Part shown: piece after piece, positions 1 to 13,507 of the stretch
Layout of the letters: each line of letters starts with the position of its first letter
How positions within the stretch are numbered: the stretch's first letter is position 1
NCBI GenBank assembly: GCA_946699065.1
Contig: CAMPDV010000056.1
Span: forward strand, 744,001-808,000
From: Loxodes magnus
Taxonomy: Eukaryota > Ciliophora > Karyorelictea > Loxodida > Loxodidae
Direction: 5' to 3'
DNA: 64,000 bases
Position numbers and translations under genes: made by a program
Notes under the pieces: model-generated
Databases searched by the model: none
What the model was told of the DNA's origin: nothing
Seen by the model: only the letters and a program-made list of their open reading frames with translations

Positions 1-689
1 GATGATAAATTAGTAGAAAAAGCTTGAAGTTTAATTATTGAATATTGAAGCAATAATTATTGCTCATGTCTTTAAAGAGAAATTTGACTATAGCTTATTA
101 TTGAAGCTTATTGTAAATTATTTGGCTTCTACAACTAAAAACAATACCTGATTCTACCTGTTTCACTCCAATCTCGAAGAAGTGCTTCAGCTATGCTATT
201 AACTCTAATGCTATATGATTTAAAACTTTTTAAACTTAGCATGCCTTCATATAAAGTACCAATTACCAAGATATCGATATTTACATTTTGCCTCTTTTTA
301 ATAATCCAGCACTTAAATCAATCCAAGCAGATAAAAGATTAATAAGAGTGCAGAAATGAAGACTCTCAATATAAGGAAACATATAAAAATTTTAATCAAT
401 TAGCTTTATGCCAAGTAGCATAAGATAGCCTTAATTTTAATATACATTTCATTAAGAGTATTTAGACTAAAATTAATTGCTCTTTTTTGAATTATACTTG
501 TATTAAGAAAAATACAAGTGATTAAGACTTTATAGGCCTTTGACTAAAGCTTATTCGTTTATAATATGATATATTAAAGATGTAGGTTGGTAATAATAGT
601 TATGTTAATGCTTTGGATAGATTTTAAAGGTGTTTTTAAATATGAAAGGTAAATACATAGAAATATAAATTTAAAGTTTATTCTCACAA
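1..689. other. AT-rich spacer, no gene recognised
   Basis: I find no domain or convincing reading frame here under the ciliate code. It contains the 3' flank of the minus-strand Cyc8-like gene. Confidence 0.4.
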
Positions 690-3600
690 TCAGTTCTTCT
701 TATTCTTTTTACTCTTAGCTGGCTCTTCTTCTTCTTTTTTGGAGTCTAGTTTTCTCTTGTCTCCAAGCTGGGCCTTGTTGACTGTTACAGTGACTGTTCC
801 TTCCTCTTCATTTTCAGATCCACTAGAATGCTCTTCTTTTTGAGCATTTGCACTGTGTTAACTTTATCCTTAACCCTTTTTAGAAGATTCTTAAAAGTTG
901 ACTGCTGGGTTATAAGCCATATATGGCATAAAAGGCATTTGAAGTTAATGTGGCATTTACTAGATGGGTCCGAACATTGGAGGCATTCCTCCTATTTGCC
1001 TCATCATATATTCTTAGGGATACCCAGGATATCTCTACATTACCATGGGCTGCATTCTCATAGATGGAGGATATTATTATGGTTATCCTTATTACGGCAT
1101 TCCCATAGGCTATTGATATTAATTGTACATTGGAACCATTCCTCCTTATGGCATGGGATACATCATCTGTTGGCCATGAACCATTTGCTAAGGAACTGGT
1201 ACTTACTAGTGAATTTGCTAAGGAGGTTAAATTGGTGCTTATTAGATGGGTGGTTGTGTCTAACCTTACATCATCATTTAATTGTTTGCTGGTGGAGGTT
1301 GTGGAGGCATATTTTATTATCCTTGATAAAGCATTTGAGGGTTTTGCATGTTTGTCATAGGAGGATTTTGCATATTAGGCATATTAGGCATATTAGGCAT
1401 ATTAGACATATTAGACATATTAGACATAGGAGGGTTTTACATATTTGGCATTTGTCCTTACATTCCTTGAGGTACTTGAGGAGGCATTGGTTATGGAGAT
1501 TAAATAGGTCCTTACATATTTTATTGCATATAGTTCATTTAGTTTTTTGGATAGTTTTAGACTGGTTATTATGGTACCTATCTTGGCATTGGACGTTACT
1601 AAGGAATAGCTTAGCCTGCTCTATCTTAGTTTTAGTTAAATTCCATCATTTGCTACTCTTAATTCTGCGTTTCAAGCTTAACATCTAATTAATTTTAGAT
1701 AGGTTGGAAACCTTGCTGAGGATAAGCAAATTACTAGTGCTATGGTACTTATTACTGCTGATTTTATGGAGTTTGGAATTTTTATGGTGGGGTTTATTAC
1801 TAAGGCATCTACTATTTAGGATGACTGATCTAAGGAATTACAGGCTATTGAGCTACTTTATGCTATTATCCTTAAAACTGTTACCCACCCATTTACTAGA
1901 ATTATTATGGAGGTAGCATCTATTACTATTAGTTCTACATCATTTGATTTTTTTACTTTGGCTATTCAAAATTTGGGAGTGGTGGATTCATTGCATTCAT
2001 GTCTAAAGTTTCTGTGTTTGAATTTCCTCCCAAAAAGTTAGGATTTTTAAGCATTGGAATTTAAGAATTTCCAGTAGATAAAGAAATAGGCATCTAAAAT
2101 TGTTCCGTATGACTATCTAGCATTACGTTTCCGATAGTTTCAGAAACACCCATTTGATTATAAGTTCTATCATTACCTATTATTTCTCTCTAAGATTGAT
2201 GCATATCAAGTAAGTGTTCTTATTTCAAAATTTCTTCATTAGGTTGCTGAATTTAGGGGTTTAAGCATTTTTTAAATTCCTCAGCTTATTTATTTTCCTA
2301 GTTTTAGTTAGAATCTTCAACATCCGATTCCACTACTTTGTCAGAGTCATCACTTAATTCGCTTTTAGCCTTGATTCTTGGCTGGTGCTCTTGAGCTTAG
2401 ATCTATGGACCAGGAAGGGCTTGATTATAAAATTCAGTAGTGTTTTAGTTCTATGGAACGAACTGGACTTACTATTCGTTGTTCAGCTAAATCAATTTAG
2501 GTAACTCAGAAGAATTTAGTTCTTCGCTGCTGTTTTTTGATACGTTGCTTGAGCATATAGGAGTATTTGACACCTTAACAAGGGGGTGCTATAATGAGAT
2601 TGGAGGTGTTTGCTAAGAATTTTCTGTCAAGAGTTACTTTCTTAGCGAAGCCTGAGCGTTTCCTGGGTCAATTTCTAGAGCTCTTTGATAAGAAAGAAGT
2701 GCTTCAGCTGGCTGTTTGCAACACTCGTAAAGAGCTCCAAGATTCAGCCATACTTCGAAACAGTCGCTTTTCAGATTGCTGCACTTAAGGAAACTTTCGA
2801 ATGCATCTTTGAATTATTTTACAGCGCAATACAAAACACCAATCGAGCACCAATAGACATAGTTATTTGCATTCCTATAAATAGCCTACTAAAACGCTTG
2901 AAGCGTTCCTTTATAGCTTGCTTATTTCATATAGCATCTTCCAAGCATGTACCAAATATCACCGCATTCATATCTGTCCGTTACATATTTTTATGCATGG
3001 CCTAAGTTCTCAATGGCTTTAGCATAGTTGTCAATCTAGAAATAAGCCCATCCCAAGTATTGGTAAGTCTTATAGTTGCGATCATCAATTACTAGAGCTT
3101 ACTTGTAGTAGTCGATTGCCTCAGCGAACATCTTTTTTTCTTCGTAGCATGAACCAATTTGACACAAAATATCTATTTTTTTGTTGGCAGGCTAGTCTTC
3201 AGTGACAGCTTGAGTAAAATGACTAATAGCAAAATCATACTTATCCATCTTCTTATAGATATTTCCTAAACGATATAAGATATCATATCTTTGCTCAAAC
3301 TCAGGATCAATGTTTATTACAGCCTAGAATGCAGGCTCAGCATATTCATAGCACTCAAACTTATTATAGAGCAAGCCTATGCCATACCATAGTCTTGGAT
3401 CCTTAGTGTTTTTCAGTTAATACAAGGCCTGCTGATAACTAGAGAAAGATTTATGATACTCGTTCTTAAGCAAAAAACAGTGCCCTAACGCAGTCCAAAC
3501 CTAAACTTAAAACTTACATTTCCATCTTCCGGAGTCAGTGTAGAAAGTTGCTCATAGCACTCAATCGCCTTATCATGATCTGCAGCAAGAGTGTACTGCT

Positions 3601-3712
3601 CCACAAGGCGTTTTAGCTCTTCAATTCTGCTTTCGTTGCCACCAGTAGTTTGTGAATTCTCTGTAGTTTTGTTTTCTTCAGGTTGCTTATTATTTTCGTT
3701 AACGTCACTCAT
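690..3712 (-). CDS. Cyc8/Ssn6 (UTX-like) TPR transcriptional co-repressor
   Basis: Likely nuclear co-repressor scaffold of the Cyc8(Ssn6)-Tup1 type. The N-terminus (MSDVNENNKQPEENK) is acidic and Gln-rich, followed by an array of about eight to nine TPR units. Segments such as LWYGIGLLYNKFECYEYAEP, DIWYMLGRCYMKQASY, YWCSIGVLYCAV and VWLNLGALYECC match the family-specific TPRs of Cyc8/KDM6 proteins. After the TPRs (about residue 370) comes a long Gln/Asn/Met/Pro-rich tail, then an acidic/basic end (EEEGTVTVTV...KKNKKN), as in yeast Ssn6. A 17-nt intron (GTAAGTTTTAAGTTTAG, minus strand) occupies 3501-3517; removing it joins TPEDGN to VWTALGHC in frame. In-frame TAA/TAG are Gln. The stop is TGA at 690-692, with a second in-frame TGA one codon later. 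Further small introns in the low-complexity tail cannot be excluded. Family assignment is strong; the partner Tup1 is not in the window. Confidence 0.88.
1371..1424 (-). repeat. 9-bp tandem repeat encoding M-P/S-N tripeptides
   Basis: Six near-perfect 9-bp units (plus strand CATATTAGG / CATATTAGA) lie in frame inside the low-complexity tail of the Cyc8-like gene. They encode repeated Met-Pro-Asn then Met-Ser-Asn, so copy-number change would alter tail length without a frameshift. Confidence 0.85.
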
Positions 3713-6257
3713 TTTTTATAAAGATTCCTTACTGACTGCTAATATGGTTGTCAATATGGGGTAAATTAAACTATTAAAGATAATATTATCTATAATAAAA
3801 ATGACTAATTTCTTAAAGAAGTTTGTTATAATTTTATTATGGAGCCACTTAACATTTTGATTCATTATGAAAATATCCAGCCAATATATCTTTTTATTTC
3901 TACGCTGCTACTTTCGAATCATTGCTATAGGCATGCAAGAATGCAGCTAGAACAGAAGGGATGCTTGGAGAATGTAGCTCATTGATGTGCATACATGCCT
4001 GCATGTGTGTTTTATATATAATTGATTATTTAATTGTATGGATGGTGCATCGATAAATCTTTATCGAATTTGAAACAATTATAGTAATTAAATGAGGGTA
4101 AAGTAGATCTTAGTGCTAATTTATAAAATCATTTTCTAGAATTTAATCGTTATATACATATAGAAACTTTCCCTTGTAAATCCGTTAAAGTTTCTACTTA
4201 TTTTTATTAATTTTTTTAAAACCAAATTTAAACTCAAAGAGAACTTGAAAATCAGATCAAGATTAATAGTTTAATTTCATGTTGATAAATTTGAGTTAAA
4301 ATGTAGAAATGAAGGTTTTATTTATTATTAGATTAGACATAAATATATTAGGAATTTCCCTTGAAGCTTTAATGCTTTTTAAGCTGATTTAAGTTCAAGG
4401 TTTGATTTGAAGTGAAATTCAAATTTTGCTTGAGATATTTATGACGATTTGTTTTCACTTCTCTTATAATCTTCGAGACCCTTTGAAGGTAGAGATAACT
4501 ACATATTTTAAAGCTTATTCGTAAATTTCTCTTAGCCTTCTAAGCCTTCGTTACAGTATATTAAATTAATATAATCAGACTTATTATACCCATTTTCTAA
4601 AATGACTTAAAGCTCTTAAATATTAATAATTGATATAAAACTGAATAGGCAATGTTTATGGAAGACCATTTGAGAAAAAGGTGAAAGTACAATATACTTA
4701 CATTTAGAAAATTTCCTAAACTGCTAGTCCTCCATTATTTTATTTGAATCTTAATATCTTATTTTCACTCGATAGTTTAAGCCTTTCTATCTTAATTCTT
4801 GTCTAATTGGAGTAAAATTTATTTGTTTTCTTTTAAATACCATAACCAGATTATGCTCGCTTTTTAACTTTTAATGAATCGTTTAAAAGAAGTTAATTAA
4901 TATAGGTACAGCTAGGTTTTATTGAAGGAGTTTTGTGAAGGGATATGGAAGAACTTAGTTAAAGGTATTTTATGGAGTTTTAGCGTTTAGAGGTTGAACT
5001 ATGAATTTGATAGAAATGAAAGTGGATTTGGCAGAAGGTAATCCACACTTTATAGTTATGGGAATATCTAACTGATAGTAAGGTGAGTGGCAAAACAATG
5101 CAAAGCAGGGTATTTTACGAACGAGGGGGTAGCTTTATAAGAGAGAAAGTTCAGAGGATAAAACATTTGTTAATGATTCTAAAACTTTAACCATTCTAGA
5201 AGTTTATTCCAATAGCCATAAAAAATCAAAGTTTCTAATTAAAATAAAAATCAAAAAAAAACTAGCAAAAAAAGGTTATAACTAGAGAGCATAAAAAGAG
5301 AAATGTAAATCTGATAATATTTTTAAATAAATGAGCCTTTTATGAATATGTTATATCTAGTATATACTTTATAATGTAAAGCGTAAATTATGAAGGAGAG
5401 ATGATTAAAATAAAGAAATAAAGTATTTATGTTGTATTTACTTAGATTATTTAGTATATTTTAAAGCTTATTCCTCTAAGGTTATAAAAAGATCAATGTT
5501 ACTCTATTAATGATTCTGTCTTATTTAATTTTAGATTAAGTAATAAATATTTTCTTTCCTTTAAGTGCTGACATATGTAACCTTGGTAATAAATAAAATT
5601 ACATCTGCTGAAATAGTGATTAAAGTGTAGCGACTAAGAGAAAGTTTTATGTTTAAGTAATATAAATAAAGAGAGTTAAATGGTAGAACGAATACATTTA
5701 TCAACTGTACATTTTAGTTCTATAGAGAGATATGTAGGTTTTTTAAGACTTTGCTTATGTAAAACAAATATAGTAAATATATTTCATTCTGATATGATGA
5801 GATCCTATAACTTATTAGCTAGGGCATTTCATATTTAAAATTCCTTATTTATAAATCTTTCTTACTCTTTATTTAATGAAAGCAACTTAACTAACTTATA
5901 TAACTTTCCATAATTTAAATTGAGCAAAGTTAAGTCTGTGTTTGAGATATTACCTTTCTATCTATTTAATCAAAATATACTTTGAGCAAATATAACTGCA
6001 TAGATATACTAGTAGATAGACTTTGATTTTTATTAATTGATATTCTATTATCGTCAGACCGAAATTATTTTATTTATCATGTATTTGCCTATGTGATTTA
6101 GTATTATTTACTCTTATTTATATTACATAATGAGATTTCTTAAGATACTAATATGAGGGAATATAATGAATGCTATATGCTTTCGATACTTGAATGAGGA
6201 CTTCGAATTCTTTTTTACTAGATTTAAAAATAAAAGTTAAAGTGTCTTGATCCTGGA
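3713..6257. other. 2.5-kb AT-rich spacer
   Basis: Lies between the 5' end of the Cyc8-like gene and the 3' end of hslU. No domain, signal peptide or repeat recognised on either strand. It should hold the Cyc8 promoter next to 3713. Confidence 0.45.
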
Positions 6258-7611
6258 TCACATTATGTATTTGCGAAGGTTTCCCTTTTCTTGTAGATCT
6301 TTGCATTTTTGCATTACTAACTCCTTGGAAATAACTATTGTCTTTCCTTTATAGTCAGGTGCATTGAAGGAAATATCTTCAATTACTTTTTCCATTATGG
6401 TGTGAAGTCTTCTTGCTCCAAGGTTTTCTTGAGTAGCATTAAGCTAATCAGCCACTAGATATTTTAATTAATTCAACCTTACATTGCGCTATTGCTTCGA
6501 GAGAATCATTCTCGAATTATAAGTCTATTCCTTCTGTTTTGAGGAGTGCTTGATGTTGTTTGACAAGACTATTCTTTGGCGTTGTTAAAATTTGTAATAA
6601 TTGCTTTGCAGAGAGTGGCTGCAAGTATACTCGAATAGGAAGTCGACCTAACAATTCAGGAAGAAGATCATTTACATCTACGTCAGAAAAAGATCCCGCA
6701 GCAATAAAAAGAATTTACTCTGTATTAATACTTCCCTGCTTTGTATTTACCACCGTACCTTCTAGAATTGGCAGCAGATCTCTTTAGACACCTTCAGCGG
6801 AAGGATTACCAGCGTGTCGTAACGAATCTTAAGGAAGAGCAATTTTATCTATTTCGTCAATGAATACAATTCCATTATTTTGGATACTTTAGATACTTTC
6901 TTTCTATACATCACATTATTGTATGATTCCTTCTTTCACGTAACTAGTTAACTGAGTTTTTGCAAGATGTATTGGTAGTATTTCCTTATGATTGGAAATA
7001 CTTTTACCAGGCGACCAATTCTTAAGGCATTGAATAAAATCATTTATGGTCTCTCCCTTTAAGATAGTAGCCATATCTGGAAATTAACACTCTACCTGTC
7101 TTTCATCTAAATCTCCGTTTCTGAGCATATTTAGCATTTCTTCTCTTCTATGGGAATCTGATGGCCCTATCATTAGATCTATTATTCATTTTTCTATTAT
7201 TTGAGAAATATCCAAATTATTTACAGTTTCCTAAATTTTAGTCTATACAAGTTTAGTTCCTGACGCAGTCAGATCTTAAATAATATGATCAACATCTTAG
7301 CCATGATATCCTACCTCAGTATATTTTGTAGCTTCAACTTTTATAAATGGAGCATTTGTTAATTTTGCGAGTCTTCTTGCGATTTCAGTTTTTCCACATC
7401 CAGTTGGTCCAATAAGCAAGATATTCTTAGGAGTGACTTCGTCTTTTATATCGCTTTATATATTCTAACGTCTCCATCTATTCCTCAGTGCATTTGCGAC
7501 AGCTTTCTTAGCATCTGACTGGCCTATTATATATTAATCCAGCTAATTTACGAGCTATTAAGGAGTCATAGAATTGATTTCTCCAATCGCTCTTTTTAAT
7601 AATTTGTACAT
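6258..7611 (-). CDS. hslU: HslU (ClpY) AAA+ protease ATPase subunit, mitochondrial type
   Basis: Unfoldase ATPase of the HslUV proteasome-like protease, bacterial in origin and expected in the mitochondrion. The start is [20 protein letters not shown] at 7611. Visible motifs: [20 protein letters not shown], Walker A GPTGCGKT (residues 68-75), the family block [15 protein letters not shown], Walker [11 protein letters not shown], and the C-terminal sensor region [19 protein letters not shown]. It ends in KYIM, close to the usual -YIL tail that docks in HslV. A 28-nt intron at 6455-6482 restores [20 protein letters not shown]. The spliced product is 441 aa, against about 443 in E. coli. The stop is TGA (6258-6260); TAA/TAG are Gln. 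HslV is not in the window. Confidence 0.95.
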
Positions 7612-7895
7612 AACTTTATAATTCAAAATTAGCTTACAGAAATAAGGTGATAGAAGTTAAATTCTATTATTAATTCTAATAATTGAAGCTAACTAAAAGC
7701 CCCTTAAAAGAATACTGACTTTCACACAGTCAAAATGCTAAGAATTAATATAGAAATGAAAAAATGAACCTTGAGAGATAGAAATTTGACATGATTGACT
7801 TGATTAGATAATTACCTATGAAGACCATTTATCAGCGAAGTCTCTTTTATTTAACAAAGGTTATGATGACTAAAATTAGTAAAGAAAATGCAAAA

Positions 7896-9422
7896 TCAAA
7901 TAAAAGGCTTCTATACTGAGCACTTTAAATCTTCTGCCGTAAATTCGGACTGCTCTAGTAAGTTTTGTACCTTAGAATTCTTTATTTCAAACAAAAGCTT
8001 TTCCTTCATTTTGGTTCTTCTACTTTCTTATATCAGTCCCTTTTTCCTTTTAATTTAATATTTCCTATCAGATAATTGAAACCTAAAATTTTTATATTCG
8101 TTCATTTCTTCTCTAATGAATTTAGGATGATCAACTAAAGTCATTTTCTTAGTAATATCTTATTACCTCTATATATCTATTTAAGTTTTATAAGAGTCAA
8201 TCATTTATAGTATAGCTTGGCTTTGTTAAATAGATTCATTTTCTTTAGTATTTATTTATTTTTCCATAGTCTAGTTAAGTTGGGAAATAGAATGAGACTA
8301 ATTCTCTTTATTTCTCACTATATTTTAATATTGTGAAGGGTCTCAATATGAAGATCTAGTTTCTTCTTTCACTTATTCATTTTTTAATGGAGAAGAGGTA
8401 TAGATTCTTGCTGAAGCAGCTTTGACTCTTTCTAAATAATTGATTTCTTTAGGTTTTATGTTTTCCTATGGAAGCTTATTAATTTAATAGTCATTTAAAG
8501 TCTTATTTTGAATTAATTGCATAGAATCGTTTATTGATTTGTTCATTCTTTATCCAGAAATTTGCTTTGTGAACTGACATAGAAATCTATAATTTTATTT
8601 TCCACCTCATAAGTTAGTGACACTCAAGGTTCCTTTCTTAGGCTTAATAAAGTGCTTTAGATGATAATTAGTTTAGAACTGCTTTCATAGCTAATCTGTA
8701 ATTTCTTTAAGCTATGACTCTTTGTTTTCAGCATTGAAGCTTTAAGAGATGCTTGAGTCTAGCACTGAATTAGAGAATTGCTAGAAGCGGCTTTCACTAT
8801 CTCTTTAACTGAGTTCTACGATAGAGTCTGAAACAAAGCTGCTAGACTTTTTTTCTATTTTAAGAGGAGGTAGAATATCAATATACTTGTTTGGCTTAAT
8901 ATTCTATTTACTTTACCAGTTTCCTCGCTTTATTTATTAATTATAATTTTCCCATTTAACGTCAACTTTCTTTTTTTCTTTATTATCCTTTATTACTAAA
9001 TTTTTTATTCTTTTTGGTGATTTTCTTTTTTTACGTTTCTTTTTCTTCTCAACCTTTGGTCTTAAGCGGTTCATTATTTCATCAACAAGTTCCTTCATAG
9101 TACGCTTCTTTTCCTTTGGAGGTTGTGATTGGCTTCTTTAAGTTCCTAACAGAGGAGTTTATTGTCTTGTTCTTCTGGTTTAATAAGAAGTCTTCATCCG
9201 ATTGTTAGAGGCAATTGAAGCTTCAACAGCTATATCTCTAACAAATTTCTCAATAGTAGCATAATCTTCAAGACTTTTCCTTTTTTTGTGAAGCATTTTA
9301 ATTAAAAAAATTAAAGTAAAACAATTCCCAGTTTTATCAAGCTCCTCTACAACTTTACACTAATCTATATTTATCTGCTACTCTCATCATTTTCCTATAT
9401 CCTTACAGTCATTTTAGTGCAT
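7896..9422 (-). CDS. Uncharacterised basic, Gln/Lys-rich protein (508 aa)
   Basis: Not recognised. One uninterrupted frame runs from ATG at 9422 (MHQNDCKDIGKWWEQQ) to TGA at 7896-7898. It has no intron, since its length is exactly 509 codons. TGA is used internally for Trp several times, including a WW pair near the start and in LWKQF, LWGGK and YWDPS. Features are a strongly basic stretch (EKKKKRKKRKSPKR), Ser-rich middle parts, and a helical Gln/Lys/Glu-rich C-terminal half (REEMNEYKNFRFQLSDRKYQ...). No signal peptide or membrane segment is seen. A nuclear or cytoskeletal role is possible but unsupported. An inner ATG at 9296 is an alternative start; the upstream extension is compositionally coherent, so I prefer 9422. 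Confidence 0.65.
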
Positions 9423-10542
9423 TATTTATAAATTTTATCTTTTTTCTTCTACACTTACTTATCTCTTAGAAGCAACTATTTTATATTTTTCAAAAAGCAG
9501 TTAATCTAGTAACAATAATATTTTAAATATTCATTAAAAATAATTTTCAAGCATCCCAAGATATATTTGCATTTAGTTATTTAAGAGAATTTCATCTTCA
9601 GTTTCCTAGGCTAATATGATAAGTTCCAGTTACTTATCAAATAATAAGAAAATTCCTATTTTTACTACCTTCTTATTATCCTAGTGATACGTTATATAGA
9701 TGCAATATTTTCACTAGAAGTAGTTATTTGCTTTAGTTTTGAAAGTTTCCTTCTTTTTCTTTTTGTGAAAGAAATTCAAAATTGAGTCTTTACTAGTAGA
9801 TCCAAGCATCTGATATTATTATCTAGGATTAAGTAAAGTTATCATTTAACTTTTAACCTTCAATCTCCTTTCTCCTTCCCTTTTTGAGATATTTTAGTCA
9901 AATCAACTCTAAATTTCAAAGTATCAATCTCCATGAAGAATATTAAAATAACTTTGCTTCCTAAAAGCCTAAACACAGAGTAAGAGATAATCTAAATAAT
10001 AAGCAGTATTACTAAGATCTAATGAATACAGTCAAATAATAAAGAACTGATTATAATAGAATTCTAATAAAGAACTGCTTTGCTTATAACTAATAGGAAT
10101 AATAAGTGGTTAGTTGTAAGTCTATCATTTAACACTCTTTTATATAGTTATTAACTAAGAGATGCAAAGATATTTAGTATAAAAATGATAGTCGAGATTG
10201 ATAATATACTAGGTAAATAAATTATGTAATATGATAAGTTTGCAAATAAGCTAGACGATGAATATCTAGTAATGTATCTTAAATAAGAAAAATCAAATTT
10301 AAGTAAAAGATAATAGTAAAATGGTTAAAAATAAAATGTCATATCAACTACATTATCTTTATTGCTTTAAATTGATTCATTTATATTTTTATATCAAATA
10401 TGCTCTAAATTATATGGGATCATTACAAAAACACAATATAAAGAAAAAAGTGAAATTAAACTTAGAATATAAACTGAAGAGCTAAGCTTGGAGTTTAAAA
10501 TTAAATATTAAAAAAATTAAACTGTATTTACATGTTTTATTC
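9423..10542. other. AT-rich spacer, 1.1 kb
   Basis: No recognisable gene. Both strands stay open for long runs only because TGA is rare in AT-rich DNA, which is not evidence of coding here. Confidence 0.4.
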
Positions 10543-11622
10543 TCAACTATATTCATCACTATAAAATTGCATAAAGACTGCTATTACTCCAATTCCAAAT
10601 AAAAATGATAATAATTTTTTCTTCATGTTGCTTTCACTTTCAAATTCCTCTGAAACTACATCTGCTGAGCTTATATATAGAATAATTCCTGCTATTATGG
10701 ACATTATTAAACAAAAGGCTAAATCATCTGTGTCTGGTATGTTCATTCCCACTATTATTCCTATTGGAGATGCTAGAAGTAAAGGTATCTAGCACAAAAA
10801 CATTGTCCACTTATTTGTTTTGTCTTTTGCTTAAGTGATACTCTGAATTAAAAATTACCAAGCATAAAACATCAACCCATTTATGTCCGCATAAATTAGC
10901 TGTTAGCTATGTTGTGTTATACCAATTATCTGCTTGACCTAAACCTATTCCAAAAAGAATTCCATAAATAGTTAATACGGAGCATAAAACGATGCCAATC
11001 ATTGTTGCTTTAACTTCTTTTTGCTCTATTTCAATTTGCATATCAGAAACAGCTGTTTAAACTCCTTATATTTTATCTTCTTTTGAATCAATTTTGTCTT
11101 TGGGAATTTCAATTTGAACTTATTTAATTTCAATATCTTAAGGTTGATCTTCTTATTATGGATTAATTTCAGCATCCATACATGGCTAAGCTATTTCCTC
11201 CCCTTTTTGTTTCAAGGCATCATCAACACCTTATGTATCAGGTCCAAGACCTTCAAGCTTATTATTTTCAAGTTTCCTATGATCATGCTTTTCATCATCA
11301 TCCTCGTGTTCATGTTCCGAACCAAAAGTTTTATGTAATCCTAGAAGAATTGCAAAGCTCATCACAACAAGTAAAAATGGAATAGGATACCAAACATCAG
11401 ATATGCTAGTAAAAATTTTATTAGAATTAGACAGCAAATGCATCATTGCAATGGCTAGCAATGCTCCGCCAGCAAATGCATTAAGAGTATTAAGCACAGT
11501 TCCTTTAATTATTTTATGTCTGAATTTAAAACTTACAAATATACAGGCATCATCCCAAACACCAGTACCTCTGCTATTGTTATGAAAATAGCTCCTATCT
11601 TAAGCTTGTCGTAATCATGCAT
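10543..11622 (-). CDS. ZIP-family (SLC39-like) metal transporter
   Basis: Membrane transporter of the ZIP (Zrt/Irt-like) family, normally importing Zn2+ or Fe2+ into the cytosol. The start is MHDYDKLKIGAIFITIAEVL at 11622 and the product is 348 aa after splicing. TM1-TM3 include LNTLNAFAGGALLAIAMMHL, the family signature NAF.GG..L..A..H. The loop holds a His/Asp/Glu metal-binding stretch (SEHEHEDDDEKHDH). TM4-TM8 follow (IYGILFGIGLGQ, ANLCGHKW, PLLLASPIGIIVGM, IIAGIILYISSADVV, the last like the usual A.G.FLY). Two introns of 17 and 16 nt (11520-11536; 10843-10858) restore the frame exactly. The TM4 metal site HS..EG is replaced by YG..FG, and TM5 keeps only one His. Transport may therefore be altered. 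The stop is TGA. Confidence 0.9.
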
Positions 11623-13507
11623 TTTAATTTTATTATCTACATTATAGATGCTTATAAATGATCCAAAAAATTACTGGTATTAACAATAAAAGCACCATCA
11701 AGATCTTAGCCTAGGACTTTTACTTTTCATCCAATGACATAATAATCATAATGAAGTGTTTATAAGAATGCTGCTTAGATGTATAGAGGAATGCTATTAT
11801 CATTTAAAATTGATTTGTGATATTTTAAGGCTAAAATGAAAGAAAACATATTAATATGAAAATTAGAGTGAAATTAACTCTGAGATGAGAGGATTTAATA
11901 ACAGATTGAGTTGCTTTAAGCTGATAACTCTTTAAAAAAGGCCTAACTTTGCTTTAGATAACTAAACAAGTGTCGTTTAAGGGCATCAAGTGTAAAACGA
12001 AAGTGGCGTTTTTTGTTAATATAAAATTACCGGTTTTTTTATTTAATCAAGATATAAAAAAATACTCCTTTAAGCTCATTTTATATCTTCAGTTTAATTG
12101 TCTTATCTTTCTCATAGCCATCTAGCATCTTTCTATTCAATTACTTCCATCAATCTCTTTTAAAACTGACTCACACTACCTAATCTTTTCCTTTTAGGTT
12201 AGTATAGCATTTTGAGTATTTTTGTAAGTTTAAATTCTAATCAAAACCAAATAAAATTTGTGGAGATAAAGCATAAAATAAGTATATAAATGGTTATAAA
12301 ATAGCAGTACTGGCTATTAAAATCCATATGATTAACACTTTAAGATTCTTCAGTTCTTAATTTAATATTTTAAGTCAAACTAACTAAATAATATCTTCAG
12401 GTAGAAGAGCAATTATTTTCTTATCTGTCAAAATTATTAAAGAACTCTAGTTATAAATCTAGAAATTTATGTATCTCAAGATAAGAAGAGAGCTAAAAAG
12501 ATTTAATCTTAGCTTTTTCTAATATTATAACATATAGGATGACCTAAACTTTAAATTTTAGATAAATGGATATAGTGCAATATCTTATAAGAAATGGAAG
12601 GGATAATTAAGCATTAAAAAATAAATTAATTATACTTTCAAAAAAAATGCAAATACAAATTAATGAGTATATTAGTAAACCCAACTTATATAGTATTATA
12701 TTTATATCCTTATAGCCAAAAATACTTAATTTTGTATTCATTTCATTATAAATACAAATTTAAGGACTTATTATTTAAATAATAAGAAGTGGCATGTAAG
12801 TTTAGTATGAGAAGTGTAAATAAAGAAATTCTAGAAAGGAAGTCATATTTTAGTGTATACTTGGATATGATAACTGATGAATGCTTAAGTATAATAAGCT
12901 ATTAATTATATTGAGAAGATATGAAACTCAGAAAACATTACTATCTGCAGTACTTAGGAAATATACTTGAAGGATCTGGTATATAATAAAAAGAGATTGA
13001 AGATAGTAATTAGCTTATACTAATAAAACGGAATGCATCAATAAGCATTTTCTTAAAATTATATTAGCTGCTTAATAATTTTCTTCGTTTAATTAGTAAA
13101 ATATTAATGGATTGCTTAAGTTTTGCTATCTTAGCTTTAAGACTAAAATTATTTTTCTACAATCTTAAAGAATTTTCTAGTAAGGAGATAAATTATGCTT
13201 GTTTAAAAGAAATAGCAAGGAAAGTGAAAGTAGTATAGCTAAGAGTAATATAAATCCTGAAACTCTTAAGCATTTTTGACTTTAATTTGAAAGGAGAAAG
13301 TGGATATATGAGAAGTTATAAGCAATAGATCTATCGCAGATGACTAGAAGGATTTTATTGGATTATTATTTTTCATTAATAGGCTAAAAGAAAAATTCCA
13401 GAGATGTTATATATTGTAGGATGCCAATTATCTAAGTTTCTTTCTTTTAAGTATGAGTTAATTAAGCAAATCTATTTGGTCTATTTGTCTAAAATCAGAT
13501 TCTAATA
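11623..13507. other. AT-rich spacer, 1.9 kb
   Basis: No recognised gene. A plus-strand frame from about 13060 to 13500 reads open with hydrophobic/basic content, but without motif support I do not call it. Confidence 0.4.

Noticed and set aside
828-1916. Long standard-code open frames on the plus strand (Leu/His-rich)
   Set aside because: They are antisense shadows of the Gln/Asn/Met-rich tail of the minus-strand Cyc8-like gene.
13060-13500. Open, hydrophobic/basic plus-strand reading frame
   Set aside because: With TGA rare in AT-rich DNA and TAA/TAG read as Gln, long open frames arise by chance; no motif or start/stop support.
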